From the NCBI RefSeq assembly GCF_002196705.1, contig NZ_NADJ01000036.1, positions 169,815 to 233,814 of the forward strand: 64,000 nt of DNA, given 5' to 3'. Position 1 is the stretch's first letter; each line of letters starts with the position of its first letter. This document shows positions 19,155 to 27,105 of this stretch, one piece after another. Position numbers and translations under genes: made by a program. The notes under the pieces were generated by a model. That model worked only from the letters and a program-made list of their open reading frames with translations, ran no database searches and was not told where the DNA came from. The DNA is from Desulfosporosinus sp. FKB. GTDB taxonomy: Bacteria; Bacillota; Desulfitobacteriia; Desulfitobacteriales; Desulfitobacteriaceae.

Positions 19155-21128
19155 TTAGTCCAAAAACCATTTTCGAATCTGACATCGCATATCGTAGTAG
19201 GAAGTGCTTTCTCCAATATCAGAGCATTTACCCAGGATCAATTGATTAACCCCCAGCCCTTCAGACGTTGTCCCTTCGGGAAGGACCACCGTTTGAGGAT
19301 GAATATCTTCAGATATAGCTACGGAAGCAACAAGCTGCCCGTACACAGTCTCAATGATTGCCCGGTCGCCATGATTGAGACGATATTTATCCGCTAAATC
19401 TGGATGGAGAAACATTATGAAGCCATCATCCTGATGGAACTGAGAATGCAAAGCCTTACCAGGATGGGGAGTAATCAAATGCCAGGGGAATCCAGCCTTA
19501 TCCTCCTGATCCTCTGTCGGCATATATGTTGCCACCGCTTCCCCCTGTTCTTCGCGGGCAAGTTCTGAAGAGAGTTCAATTTTTCCGCTGGGCGTTTTAA
19601 AGTCTTTGTCTTCCCATGCCACTCTAGGTATATAAGGTGCATAGATCGGCCCTTGGGCGAGGGTATCAAGAGTTATCCCATATGCTTCGCTCAAAGGTCC
19701 AATGACAAATTCCAGCCATTCTCTTGCCGCGGCATAGGGAAAGTCCTTTTCCAACCCCAGTCTTTTCGCTAATTCAATGAAGATCATTGGTTCCGCTTGA
19801 GCCTCTCCCTGGGGTTCAAGAACTTTTTGAGCATAATGAATAAGTGGACTCCACGAGGTCCTCACTAATTCCTCCTCTTCGAAAATCGTCGCCACGGGTA
19901 AAACTAAATTCGACTGCCTGGCCGTTTCTGTCAGAACCGTATCTAAAACAACTTTAAAGGGGATCTTTCGCCAAAGCTCTCGCCAGAGCAGGGAATTTGG
20001 CTGCTGAACTAAAGGATTGGAACGAGTCACAACCGCTAATTGAACAGGGGGATTGGCTTTAAGGAGTTCTTCCACAAGAATCGGGTGGGGGTAAGTTCTT
20101 GACTGATAGCGTTCTGGAGACAGCAGCAAGGAATTCATTTTCCCGCGATGATACTGATGGGCATAATGTACTCCTGCGCCTGCCCAGCCAATATTTCCGC
20201 TGATAGCGGCCAAGCCGTCAATAGCACGAACTGTATTACCGCCACTCACATAACGTTGAAGCCCATAACCCAGGATAAAGGATACAGGGCGAGAGTGGCT
20301 TATAGATCTGGCAAGGTCTGTTATTTCCTTGACACTTACACCGGTTATGGCTTCCACTTTCTCCGGAGAGAATTCTTTACTTCTTCTGGCAAATTCTTCA
20401 AAGCCATGAACATAGTCTTGAATAAAACGTGTATCCTGCCAGCGCTCCCGCAAAATGATATGACTAAGTCCTAAGGCTAAAGCTCCATCTGTGCCAGGTT
20501 TTACCTGGTAAAAAGCATCTGCGAACTCCGCACTTTTAACACGAATGGGGTTGATTACCAGAACACGGGCTCCCCTTTTCTTAGCCGCTAAGAGATGGGG
20601 TATAAGATGAACGTTCGTCACTGCTGGGTCTCTTCCCCAAAGGACAATGGTCCGAGCATCCTCTAAATCGTCCCGGGAATTTGAATAAACCCCGCCAAAA
20701 TCTAATTCTTGAGCCCGATATCCTGCACCCCAGCACATGCTCCCTCGTGGTTCCGTGACACCTCCCAGGGCTTGAAAAAACCTCTGGTCCAGCTCCCGGA
20801 GGACACCGTTATTTCCATAATCGTAATGATGGAAAATCCCCCAGGGTCCGACGTCAGACAGAGTTTCTTTTATCTTTTCCGTCAGTAGAGCGTAGGCTTG
20901 ATCCCAGCTCAGCCTTTGCCATCCTTGCCCTTGTCTTAATAAGGGAAATCTCAGCCTATCCGGGGAAAAGACACGTTTTGCCAAAGCCTGTCCCTTCGAG
21001 CAGACAAATCCTTTCGTAATACTATTTAAAGGGTCCCCCTTCACTCGAAGACCGTTTTTCGTCCTCTCTACGAGAAAGGCACATCCATCAGGACAATTCA
21101 ACGGACATGCAGAACGTACCAGTGTCAT
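19155..21128 (-). CDS. Molybdopterin (bis-MGD) oxidoreductase
   Basis: The protein (about 657 residues) belongs to the DMSO reductase superfamily. An N-terminal [4Fe-4S] motif CPLNCPDGC with a fourth Cys in FVCSKG is followed by the Mo-binding domains and a C-terminal molydopterin-dinucleotide domain (LITPHPGKALHSQ). The Cys in GSMCWGAGYRAQ is placed where formate dehydrogenases have Sec or Cys as Mo ligand. No Tat signal is present, so it should be cytosolic. I place the start at ATG 21128 behind GGGAGG. It follows the SCIFF maturase by 48 bases. The substrate is unknown. Confidence 0.88.
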   Translation of the reverse strand: MTLVRSACPLNCPDGCAFLVERTKNGLRVKGDPLNSITKGFVCSKGQALAKRVFSPDRLRFPLLRQGQGWQRLSWDQAYALLTEKIKETLSDVGPWGIFHHYDYGNNGVLRELDQRFFQALGGVTEPRGSMCWGAGYRAQELDFGGVYSNSRDDLEDARTIVLWGRDPAVTNVHLIPHLLAAKKRGARVLVINPIRVKSAEFADAFYQVKPGTDGALALGLSHIILRERWQDTRFIQDYVHGFEEFARRSKEFSPEKVEAITGVSVKEITDLARSISHSRPVSFILGYGLQRYVSGGNTVRAIDGLAAISGNIGWAGAGVHYAHQYHRGKMNSLLLSPERYQSRTYPHPILVEELLKANPPVQLAVVTRSNPLVQQPNSLLWRELWRKIPFKVVLDTVLTETARQSNLVLPVATIFEEEELVRTSWSPLIHYAQKVLEPQGEAQAEPMIFIELAKRLGLEKDFPYAAAREWLEFVIGPLSEAYGITLDTLAQGPIYAPYIPRVAWEDKDFKTPSGKIELSSELAREEQGEAVATYMPTEDQEDKAGFPWHLITPHPGKALHSQFHQDDGFIMFLHPDLADKYRLNHGDRAIIETVYGQLVASVAISEDIHPQTVVLPEGTTSEGLGVNQLILGKCSDIGESTSYYDMRCQIRKWFLD

Positions 21129-21176
21129 TACTTGTTCCTCCCAAATATATCTGCCTAAAGCACGGCCATCCAAAAA

Positions 21177-22661
21177 TTACAGTTCGTCACAATTTTGTTG
21201 GATTTCTTTAATCTTAACGTATAGAGCCACTTCTAAACGTTTTCTTTGCAGTTTACATCCGAGTTCATATACTTCGGTCAGTTTCTGAGTAAAGGCCGTG
21301 TTAGCGGCATGACATCCTCCGCTGCAGGCAAAACGCGCCCAGCAATCCTGGCAGGTTGGTTTAGCATAGATATTCGCGGTGCGGAATTCCCGGACTAAAT
21401 CCGCCTTAAGCTCTAAGGGATCTTGATCATAAAGAGAGCCAAGTCTAAAAGCCTCTTGCCCGACAAATTGATGACAGGGATAAAGATCACCCTCAGGAGA
21501 AATAGCCACATATTCGTGACCTGCTCCACAACCCGACAACCTTTTATGCAGGCAGGGGCCATTATCAAGAGCAACATTAAAGTGAAAGAAATTAAAGCCT
21601 CGCCCCTGAGCCCGCCGCTCAAGGATTGCCTCGCCTAAGCGGTCATAGGCCTCATAGATTTTAGCCAAATCCCCTTCTTGAAAAGCATAAGGATCCTGCG
21701 GTCCCGCTACAACGGGCTCAACGGAGATTTGCTGAATTCCTAAATCTGCCATGTGTAAAACATCACGGTCAAAGTCACAATTAAAATGAGTATATGTACC
21801 CCGCACGTAATAATAGGTACCTATAGCATAGGGCGACGTTTTCGGTCTCAGGGAAGTAAATTGCTGAATTCTCGGCACAACCTCCCCGTAACTTCCGCGG
21901 CCATCAGCATGAGGACGCATTCGGTCATGAATCTCCGGTCGTCCGTCAAGACTTAACACCACACTGATTTCCTCTTCTTCCAGGAAATTTTGGATCTCTT
22001 CATTCAATAACACACCATTGGTCGTTAACGTAAATTTAATTGTTTTGTTTTGAGCTCGTGCTGCTTTTTTTCCATAGTCAACTAAGGCTTTGACGACACC
22101 GAAATTTATAAGCGGTTCTCCGCCGAAGAAATCCACCTCACAATGATCCCTATGTCTTGAGGCCGCTAAAACAAAGTCAATTCCCCGTTTACCTGTCTCC
22201 AAATCCATTAATGTTCTGCTGCCCCCAAAAGCCCCGGTTCCGGCAAAGCAGTACTCGCAGCGCAAATTGCAGTCATGAGCAACATGGAGGCAAATTGCTT
22301 TGACAATGGGTTTCTCAGGATAAACCGCTGCAATCTGTTCCGGTTCTCCGGAGAACAATGTCCCTTCCTGACGAAGTTCCTCTAATTCTACTAAAATTTC
22401 GGAGACTGTTTCGTTATGGGTAAAATTCCCGGCCAATCTAAGCGCCTTTTCCAAAGCTTCCTGGGAAAGATGCCCCTCCGTTGAGTTTACATCCTCCAAG
22501 GTTTTTAAAATCAAAAAGGTCTCTTCATCCAGCAAATGAATTGAACCTGAATTAACATCGTAACCGATCAATAAATCTCCCTGTTGGAAACAATGAACAT
22601 TCTTTTTAAAATTATAACCTTCTAGTTCCTTAAAATTTAACATTGACGTCCTCTCTCTCAC
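21177..22661 (-). CDS. scfB: SCIFF radical SAM/SPASM maturase
   Basis: This enzyme installs thioether (ranthipeptide) cross-links in the SCIFF peptide. The 494-residue protein has an N-terminal peptide-recognition region (about 1-100), a radical SAM core with CNLRCEYC (CX3CX2C), and a C-terminal SPASM domain. Auxiliary-cluster cysteines are seen in CGAGHEY, LYPCHQF, CQDCWARFACSGGC and YELGCK. It is preceded by a 46-residue six-Cys peptide gene, which fixes the identification. A hairpin lies between the two. It is followed by the molybdopterin oxidoreductase. Confidence 0.93.
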   Translation of the reverse strand: MRERTSMLNFKELEGYNFKKNVHCFQQGDLLIGYDVNSGSIHLLDEETFLILKTLEDVNSTEGHLSQEALEKALRLAGNFTHNETVSEILVELEELRQEGTLFSGEPEQIAAVYPEKPIVKAICLHVAHDCNLRCEYCFAGTGAFGGSRTLMDLETGKRGIDFVLAASRHRDHCEVDFFGGEPLINFGVVKALVDYGKKAARAQNKTIKFTLTTNGVLLNEEIQNFLEEEEISVVLSLDGRPEIHDRMRPHADGRGSYGEVVPRIQQFTSLRPKTSPYAIGTYYYVRGTYTHFNCDFDRDVLHMADLGIQQISVEPVVAGPQDPYAFQEGDLAKIYEAYDRLGEAILERRAQGRGFNFFHFNVALDNGPCLHKRLSGCGAGHEYVAISPEGDLYPCHQFVGQEAFRLGSLYDQDPLELKADLVREFRTANIYAKPTCQDCWARFACSGGCHAANTAFTQKLTEVYELGCKLQRKRLEVALYVKIKEIQQNCDEL

Positions 22662-22686
22662 TTCTTAGTACATAGTATAAATAGAA

Positions 22687-22717
22687 CAGAACCCAGCCCG
22701 AAATGGATTGGGTTCTG
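22687..22717 (-). terminator. Hairpin between the SCIFF peptide and maturase genes
   Basis: Arms CAGAACCCA and TGGGTTCTG make a perfect 9-bp stem, followed on the minus strand by TTCTATTT. A leaky terminator or stabilising 3' hairpin would let the peptide be made in excess over its enzyme. Confidence 0.65.
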
Positions 22718-22743
22718 AGATCATGTACAAATTCAGAGCTACA

Positions 22744-22884
22744 TTATTTAACACACACTTGGTTACCAACCGTGCAAGATGTCTTGCATGCTGATTGGCA
22801 AGAGGTTTGACAATTTCCACAACCTCCAGTTTTAACCGTAGCACTTAGGTTTGCTTTCACAATCGTCTGAATGTGTTTTGCCAT
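22744..22884 (-). CDS. scfA: SCIFF ranthipeptide precursor
   Basis: The 46-residue precursor starts MAKHIQTIVKANL and has six Cys at positions 22, 25, 29, 33, 37 and 44 in the C-terminal half, with GGCGNCQTSCQSACKTSC as the core. This is the 'six cysteines in forty-five residues' peptide, almost universal in Clostridia. The maturase links Cys to Thr or other residues through thioethers. The physiological role is debated; quorum-type signalling has been proposed in some clostridia. A GAGGAGGG ribosome site and a sigma-A-like promoter lie upstream. Confidence 0.95.
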   Translation of the reverse strand: MAKHIQTIVKANLSATVKTGGCGNCQTSCQSACKTSCTVGNQVCVK

Positions 22885-22927
22885 TCAAACACCCTCCTCT
22901 CGAATCATAGGTAATAATCCATCTTTG

Positions 22928-22957
22928 ATTATATCATATGGACAAGAGAAAAGGCAA
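22928..22957 (-). promoter_or_regulatory. Sigma-A-like promoter of the SCIFF operon
   Basis: On the minus strand TTGCCT (-35) and TATAAT (-10) are separated by 18 bases and lie about 45 bases upstream of the scfA start. Confidence 0.65.
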
Positions 22958-22976
22958 AACTTCGCCAAGGCCTTTC

Positions 22977-23040
22977 ATACTTAATATCTTGCCGCTCCTC
23001 CCTTTTCCCGGCTGCGTCCTGTCGGAGCGTCATTAAGTAT
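22977..23040. repeat. Two-part inverted repeat between divergent promoters
   Basis: Outer arms ATACTTAAT / ATTAAGTAT (22977-22985, 23032-23040) enclose inner arms CGCTCC / GGAGCG (22993-22998, 23024-23029). It lies upstream of both the scfA promoter and the M-box promoter, so neither would transcribe it. It may be an operator, a decayed mobile element or an untraced RNA. Confidence 0.5.
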
Positions 23041-23112
23041 CTTTGAGAAATTACAAGCAATCCTGATTAATCAAAGGACATCGAGTGAATATTTAATTAG
23101 TAAGCAAAAATG

Positions 23113-23142
23113 TTGACGAATTTAATAGATTATACATATAAT
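23113..23142 (+). promoter_or_regulatory. Sigma-A-like promoter of the M-box operon
   Basis: TTGACG (23113-23118) and TATAAT (23137-23142) are separated by 18 bases. The M-box aptamer starts about 15 bases downstream. Confidence 0.8.
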
Positions 23143-23156
23143 GAAGTAGACAAAAA

Positions 23157-23325
23157 TCTCTGTTAGGTGAGGCTCCTGCATAAACATAAGCCACTGCCCA
23201 GAAATGTCGAGAGACGCCAATTGGGTAGAACAGGTATTACCGGCATAAGGTTTTACTTAATGTGGCTGAGATAACCCTCTACGCTATGCAGTGCTAAAAC
23301 TCAACGAGAAGGGAGGTCACATGTT
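23157..23325 (+). promoter_or_regulatory. M-box (ykoK) Mg2+ riboswitch aptamer
   Basis: The conserved blocks of the M-box class are present in order: GTTAGGTGAGGCTCC, CTGCCCAGAAATGTC, GAGACGCCAATTGGG, AACAGG, GGCTGAGATAACCCT, ACGCTATGCAGTGCTAAAAC and TCAACGAGAAGG. M-box RNAs fold compactly in high Mg2+ and usually stop transcription of Mg2+ transporter genes. A terminator follows directly. It controls the downstream MgtE_N/CBS and NRAMP genes. Confidence 0.95.
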
Positions 23326-23330
23326 TTACC

Positions 23331-23368
23331 CATGACCTTCTATTTTGTGTAGAGGTCTTTTTTATACG
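23331..23368 (+). terminator. M-box expression-platform terminator
   Basis: GACCTTCTA pairs with TAGAGGTC (one T bulged) and is followed by TTTTTTATACG. The upstream GGGAGGTCACATG can pair with CATGACCTTCT, offering the alternative antiterminator. Confidence 0.8.
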
Positions 23369-23429
23369 TTCAATTATGAAAAAAGTACTCATGGAACATT
23401 ATAATTTGGGAAGATTTAAGGAGGTGGTT

Positions 23430-23501
23430 TTGTGGGTTCTGGCCCTTATCATTTATGCAGTTATTATTTTCTTAAGCCCCAAGGGAGTCTTTTTGCCATA
23501 A
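23430..23501 (+). CDS. Predicted 23-residue single-span membrane peptide
   Basis: A TTG start five bases after an AAGGAGG site opens a frame of 23 codons: a hydrophobic stretch WVLALIIYAVIIFL followed by SPKGVFLP. It would be a small membrane peptide. It lies after the riboswitch terminator and 34 bases before the MgtE_N/CBS gene, so its expression should follow Mg2+ limitation. Small peptides such as MgtS or MgtR regulate Mg2+ transporters in enteric bacteria, but no homology is claimed. An overlapping GTG frame (23432) is less hydrophobic. It could be a non-coding leader. Confidence 0.5.
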   Translation: MWVLALIIYAVIIFLSPKGVFLP

Positions 23502-23535
23502 GTGCCAGACTCCGGCATTAGAAGGAGGGATGTCA

Positions 23536-24837
23536 ATGAACGATTTAAAAGTATTAGGTGAGTTCTACTTCAGCCAATTATCCAATAAACCGATCTGGGA
23601 TGTTCAAGGACACCGCATTGGCCGATTATACGACCTTGCCATGCGTTGGGATAACCTCTCACCCTTGGTTACTGGTATTCGTTATGCCAAAAAAATTCCC
23701 GCCCTTATCCCTATCGAATGGGTCGAGTCCTGGAATCATGCAGGCCTTCGTTTAAATGTTACTTTTGATCCTCAACGGACCTGCCCTTTACACGATAATG
23801 AAACCTTTATTGGAAAGTGGCTATTAGATAAACAAATTATTGATCTGGAAGGCTCAAGAATTGTACGAGTCAATGATATCTCATTATCCTGGGTGTCTCG
23901 CGACGACCACCAATTTATTGTCCTGGTTGCCGTCGATATCGGAATTCGAGGTCTATTCCGCCGTTTGGGTGTTGAATTTTTACTAAATCGACTTAACAAT
24001 AACTTTGTCGGCTGCCAATATATCAAACCCCTGGAGAATCGAACCTCCTCTCTCCAACTGACGCGGGAAAAGGAACAACTTCGCCAGCTTCACCCTGCAG
24101 ACATTGCCGACCTTATCGAGGAAATGGATTATAGGCAAAGAGCAACCTTTCTTGAAGCTCTTGATTCTCAACAAACTATCGATGCCTTATCTGAAATGGA
24201 ATTAGATACCCAAGTCGAAATGATTACTCAGATGGACGAAGAACGTGCCTCTGATATCCTGGAGGAGATGCCTGCCGATGAGGCCGCAGATATCTTAAGC
24301 GTCTTGTCCGCCGAGAAATCGGAAGAGCTTCTTCGCCTCATGGAATCAGACGATGCCGAAGATGTACGTGAATTGATGCAATATCAAGAAGATACTGCCG
24401 GCTCACTCATGACTACCGAATACATTGGCTTACCCGTATGGCTCACGGCCGATCAAGCCATTAATGAATTAAGGCGCCTTGCTCCTGAAGCAGAAACGAT
24501 TTACTATCTGTATGTTGTTGACGAACAGGAAACCCTTGAAGGCGTACTTTCTCTCCGGGAACTCATCATTGCAGCTCCTGATACCCCGCTCAGCGAACTT
24601 ATGCATAAAAAAATTGTTAAAATATCACCCTATGATGATCACGAAAAAGTTGCGGAAATCATCCATAAATATGGTCTTCTCGCTGTTCCTGTTGTCAATG
24701 ATCGTGATCAAGTTTTAGGGATTATCACCGTCGATGACGTTCTGGAATTATTAATGCCGGATCGTCCGCGTGCTGAGATTCACTCTACCCTAATTGCACG
24801 CCGGCGGCTGCTGGCGAAAGGGGGGCATAGTGAATGA
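23536..24837 (+). CDS. Soluble PRC-barrel / MgtE_N / CBS-pair protein
   Basis: The protein (about 433 residues) starts with two PRC-barrel-like beta regions (about 10-175). Next comes an MgtE N-terminal superhelix (about 190-290, LHPADIADLIEEM, LEEMPADEAADIL), then a CBS pair (about 300-415). This is the cytosolic Mg2+-sensing gate of MgtE channels, but the five-helix transmembrane domain is absent. The start is ATG 23536, seven bases after AAGGAGG. The stop overlaps the next ATG by four bases, so it is coupled to the NRAMP-like gene. The likely role is gating or stabilising that transporter in response to Mg2+. Confidence 0.88.
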   Translation: MNDLKVLGEFYFSQLSNKPIWDVQGHRIGRLYDLAMRWDNLSPLVTGIRYAKKIPALIPIEWVESWNHAGLRLNVTFDPQRTCPLHDNETFIGKWLLDKQIIDLEGSRIVRVNDISLSWVSRDDHQFIVLVAVDIGIRGLFRRLGVEFLLNRLNNNFVGCQYIKPLENRTSSLQLTREKEQLRQLHPADIADLIEEMDYRQRATFLEALDSQQTIDALSEMELDTQVEMITQMDEERASDILEEMPADEAADILSVLSAEKSEELLRLMESDDAEDVRELMQYQEDTAGSLMTTEYIGLPVWLTADQAINELRRLAPEAETIYYLYVVDEQETLEGVLSLRELIIAAPDTPLSELMHKKIVKISPYDDHEKVAEIIHKYGLLAVPVVNDRDQVLGIITVDDVLELLMPDRPRAEIHSTLIARRRLLAKGGHSE

Positions 24838-26099
24838 ACCGCAGAGAACGACTTGGACTATTTCTTGCTGTAATGGGGCCGGGGATCGTGACAGCTTTTG
24901 CTGATAATGATGCCGGTGGAATCGCAACCTATGCTGCGGCGGGAGCTAAATACGGTTACTCACTTATCTTTACGATGCTCATAAGTACGGTTCTCTTAGC
25001 AATTGCTCAAGAAATATCTGCACGAACGGGTGCCGTGACCGGACGCGGTCTCTCCGATTTAATTCGTGAACACTACGGGGTAAAATGGGCTTTCTTTGCC
25101 ATGAGTGTTCTCCTAATCGCCAACCTTGGCACGACAGCTTCGGAATTTTCCGGTATTGCTACAAGCTTTGAAATCTTTGGCGTCAGTAAATATATCTCCG
25201 TACCTTTAATGGGCGCCATAATTTGGTGGCTTGTCATCAAAACAGATTACGGAAAAATTGAGAAACTTTTTTTAATCCTTTGTTTAACATTTTTTAGTTA
25301 TTTTATTTCTGGGATTATGGTTAACCCTCCCTGGCATCGGGTTTTAATTGAATCAATTACTCCTAATTTTTCCGGAACCCCGGCTTATTTGATGATGGCA
25401 ATAGGAGTTATCGGTACCACTATAACTCCTTGGGGACAATTTTATGTCCAGGCTTCCGTCGTGGACAAAGGGATTACAGCCAGGGATTATCATTATACCC
25501 GCTGGGATGTCTTAATAGGATCCTTCTTTACCGGGTTTATCGCTTTCTTCATCATTGTAGCTACAGCTGCAACGCTTTTTGTCAACAAAATCCCGATTGA
25601 AACAGCTAAAGATGTGGCCCTGGCCTTAAAACCTTTAGCTGGAGAATATGCGACGTTTTTGTTCGGTTTTGGTCTGCTCGGAGCTTCAATGCTGGCCGCC
25701 TTTGTCCTTCCTCTAAGCACAGCTTATGCCGTTTGCGAAGCCTTTGGTTTTGAACACGGAATTAGCAAATCCTACAAAGAGGCTCCTATGTTTTTCGGCC
25801 TTTATACCGTTCTCATCGTCCTGGGAGCTGCCATAGTTTTATGGCCAAATCTTTCTCTCTATCACGTTATGCTGACGACTCAGGTTGTCAACGGGGTACT
25901 TTTACCTCCTATTCTTATCTTCATGGTTCTCATTGCCAGCAAAAAAAGCCTTATGGGTGATTTCGCCAATACTAAATTTTTTAACATCATTTCTTGGGCA
26001 TTCACCATTATCTTAATCATTCTTACCCTTCTTTTGCTTGTTTCAACTATTTTCCCTAATTTCGTTACTATGCTATTCGGAATGATCGGCATGAGTTAG
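24834..26099 (+). CDS. NRAMP-family transporter, probable Mg2+ (NRMT-like)
   Basis: The 421-residue protein has 11 or so hydrophobic helices and the NRAMP fold opening GPGIVTAFADNDAGG. The metal site differs from classical MntH. Helix 1 has D-A-G-G in place of D-P-G-N. Helix 6 reads GTTITPWGQ in place of the usual A-x-M-P-H, so the soft methionine ligand is replaced by Thr. Such replacements, the upstream Mg2+ riboswitch and the MgtE_N partner all argue for Mg2+ rather than Mn2+/Fe2+. NRAMP-related Mg2+ transporters are known in Eggerthella. Specificity here is inferred. Confidence 0.85.
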   Translation: MNRRERLGLFLAVMGPGIVTAFADNDAGGIATYAAAGAKYGYSLIFTMLISTVLLAIAQEISARTGAVTGRGLSDLIREHYGVKWAFFAMSVLLIANLGTTASEFSGIATSFEIFGVSKYISVPLMGAIIWWLVIKTDYGKIEKLFLILCLTFFSYFISGIMVNPPWHRVLIESITPNFSGTPAYLMMAIGVIGTTITPWGQFYVQASVVDKGITARDYHYTRWDVLIGSFFTGFIAFFIIVATAATLFVNKIPIETAKDVALALKPLAGEYATFLFGFGLLGASMLAAFVLPLSTAYAVCEAFGFEHGISKSYKEAPMFFGLYTVLIVLGAAIVLWPNLSLYHVMLTTQVVNGVLLPPILIFMVLIASKKSLMGDFANTKFFNIISWAFTIILIILTLLLLVSTIFPNFVTMLFGMIGMS

Positions 26100-26122
26100 T
26101 TTTAGGAAACCGAAATAACAGT

Positions 26123-26170
26123 AAGGGTCAGTGTTACTGGAACGAGTTCAGTACACTGACCCTTTTGTTT
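26123..26170 (+). terminator. Intrinsic terminator of the Mg2+ operon
   Basis: Arms AAGGGTCAGTGT and ACACTGACCCTT are perfectly complementary and followed by TTGTTT. It lies about 25 bases after the transporter stop. Confidence 0.85.
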
Positions 26171-26267
26171 AATTCCCCAAAATAAAAATTACCCCCTATG
26201 AAACTGTTGATCATTTGAGGTAAGACTAAAATCTAAAACTATATCCTGGTTTTCGTTAACCGTCCGC

Positions 26268-26432
26268 TTATGAAGCTAAACTGCCCAATTCTTTCATTAA
26301 ATAATACTCATTGAGCAGCCTATCCAAACATTGACTCATATTCACAATTTCCGGATCCGTTAGGCTCTTACTTTCAGCGGTATCATTTAGCTTTCTCCGA
26401 GCATCTTCAATTAAGGACATCAAGGCATCCAT
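26268..26432 (-). CDS. Spo0E-like aspartyl-phosphate phosphatase
   Basis: The short protein (54 residues from ATG 26432) has the two-helix hairpin of Spo0E-type regulators, with the signature SQCLDRLLNEYY containing the conserved S-Q-x-L-D motif. Relatives dephosphorylate Spo0A~P and delay sporulation. An AGAGGTG site lies 11 bases upstream of the ATG; the frame can be extended upstream but without a better site. It is monocistronic. Confidence 0.8.
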   Translation of the reverse strand: MDALMSLIEDARRKLNDTAESKSLTDPEIVNMSQCLDRLLNEYYLMKELGSLAS

Positions 26433-26552
26433 TTTGACAATCGCACCTCTTTTTCTCAATAAAACCGTGAAAAAAAACAACCGTCTTCCTAGGCAATCCC
26501 TTTACTGGTATATTTTAGTATATTGTGTTTAAAAAAGCAAGCACAATTATTA

Positions 26553-27002
26553 TTATCCTCGATTTTTGAGATAGCTCAATGCTGCCGATAGGATACGAAT
26601 TAACTCCTTACTGTCATGCTCTCCAAGATAATTCGTTAAACCCTTTAAAAAATCAAAGTGTTCTATTCTCATTGCCTGAACTATTTCTTTGCCCTTTTCC
26701 GTAGCTCTCACCAGCACAACACGCCGATCTGTTGGATCAGCAAGGCGTTCCAAGTATCCTCGTTCTTCTAAGGTATTGATAATGTGAGTAACGCCGGCGG
26801 GCGTTATTTGCAGTTGGACACTTAAGTCTGAAACTTTAATTCCTTTGGAATCACGTTCTGTACACTGAATTATAGTATGAAGCAATGTAAATTCACTGGG
26901 TCTTATAGCATGTGAAGATTTGATTTGCCCGCCAAACCTCCTAAATTGGGCCATAGTCCGCTCTAATTCCTCCACAATAGCTTCATTTTTATCAAGTTTC
27001 AC
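26553..27002 (-). CDS. MarR-family transcriptional regulator
   Basis: The 149-residue protein has the winged-helix MarR fold. The recognition region is LSVQLQITPAGVTHIINTLEERGYLERL and the wing DPTDRRVVLVRATEKG. Such proteins act as dimeric repressors released by small ligands. It lies about 100 bases downstream of the phosphoesterase gene on the same strand; its targets and ligand are unknown. Confidence 0.9.
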   Translation of the reverse strand: MKLDKNEAIVEELERTMAQFRRFGGQIKSSHAIRPSEFTLLHTIIQCTERDSKGIKVSDLSVQLQITPAGVTHIINTLEERGYLERLADPTDRRVVLVRATEKGKEIVQAMRIEHFDFLKGLTNYLGEHDSKELIRILSAALSYLKNRG

Positions 27003-27105
27003 CTTTTACCACCTAATCTCAACGATCTCATTAGTTAGTAAATTATCTAATATGAGTTTATATTTGTCAAGGAAACGCGCTTCTCTGTCCCAAAGGTTAT
27101 TCTTA

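Noticed and set aside
19155..21128. Molybdopterin oxidoreductase as a selenoprotein
   Set aside because: The ligand position reads Cys and no in-frame UGA or SECIS-like interruption is seen, despite selC and selB in the window.
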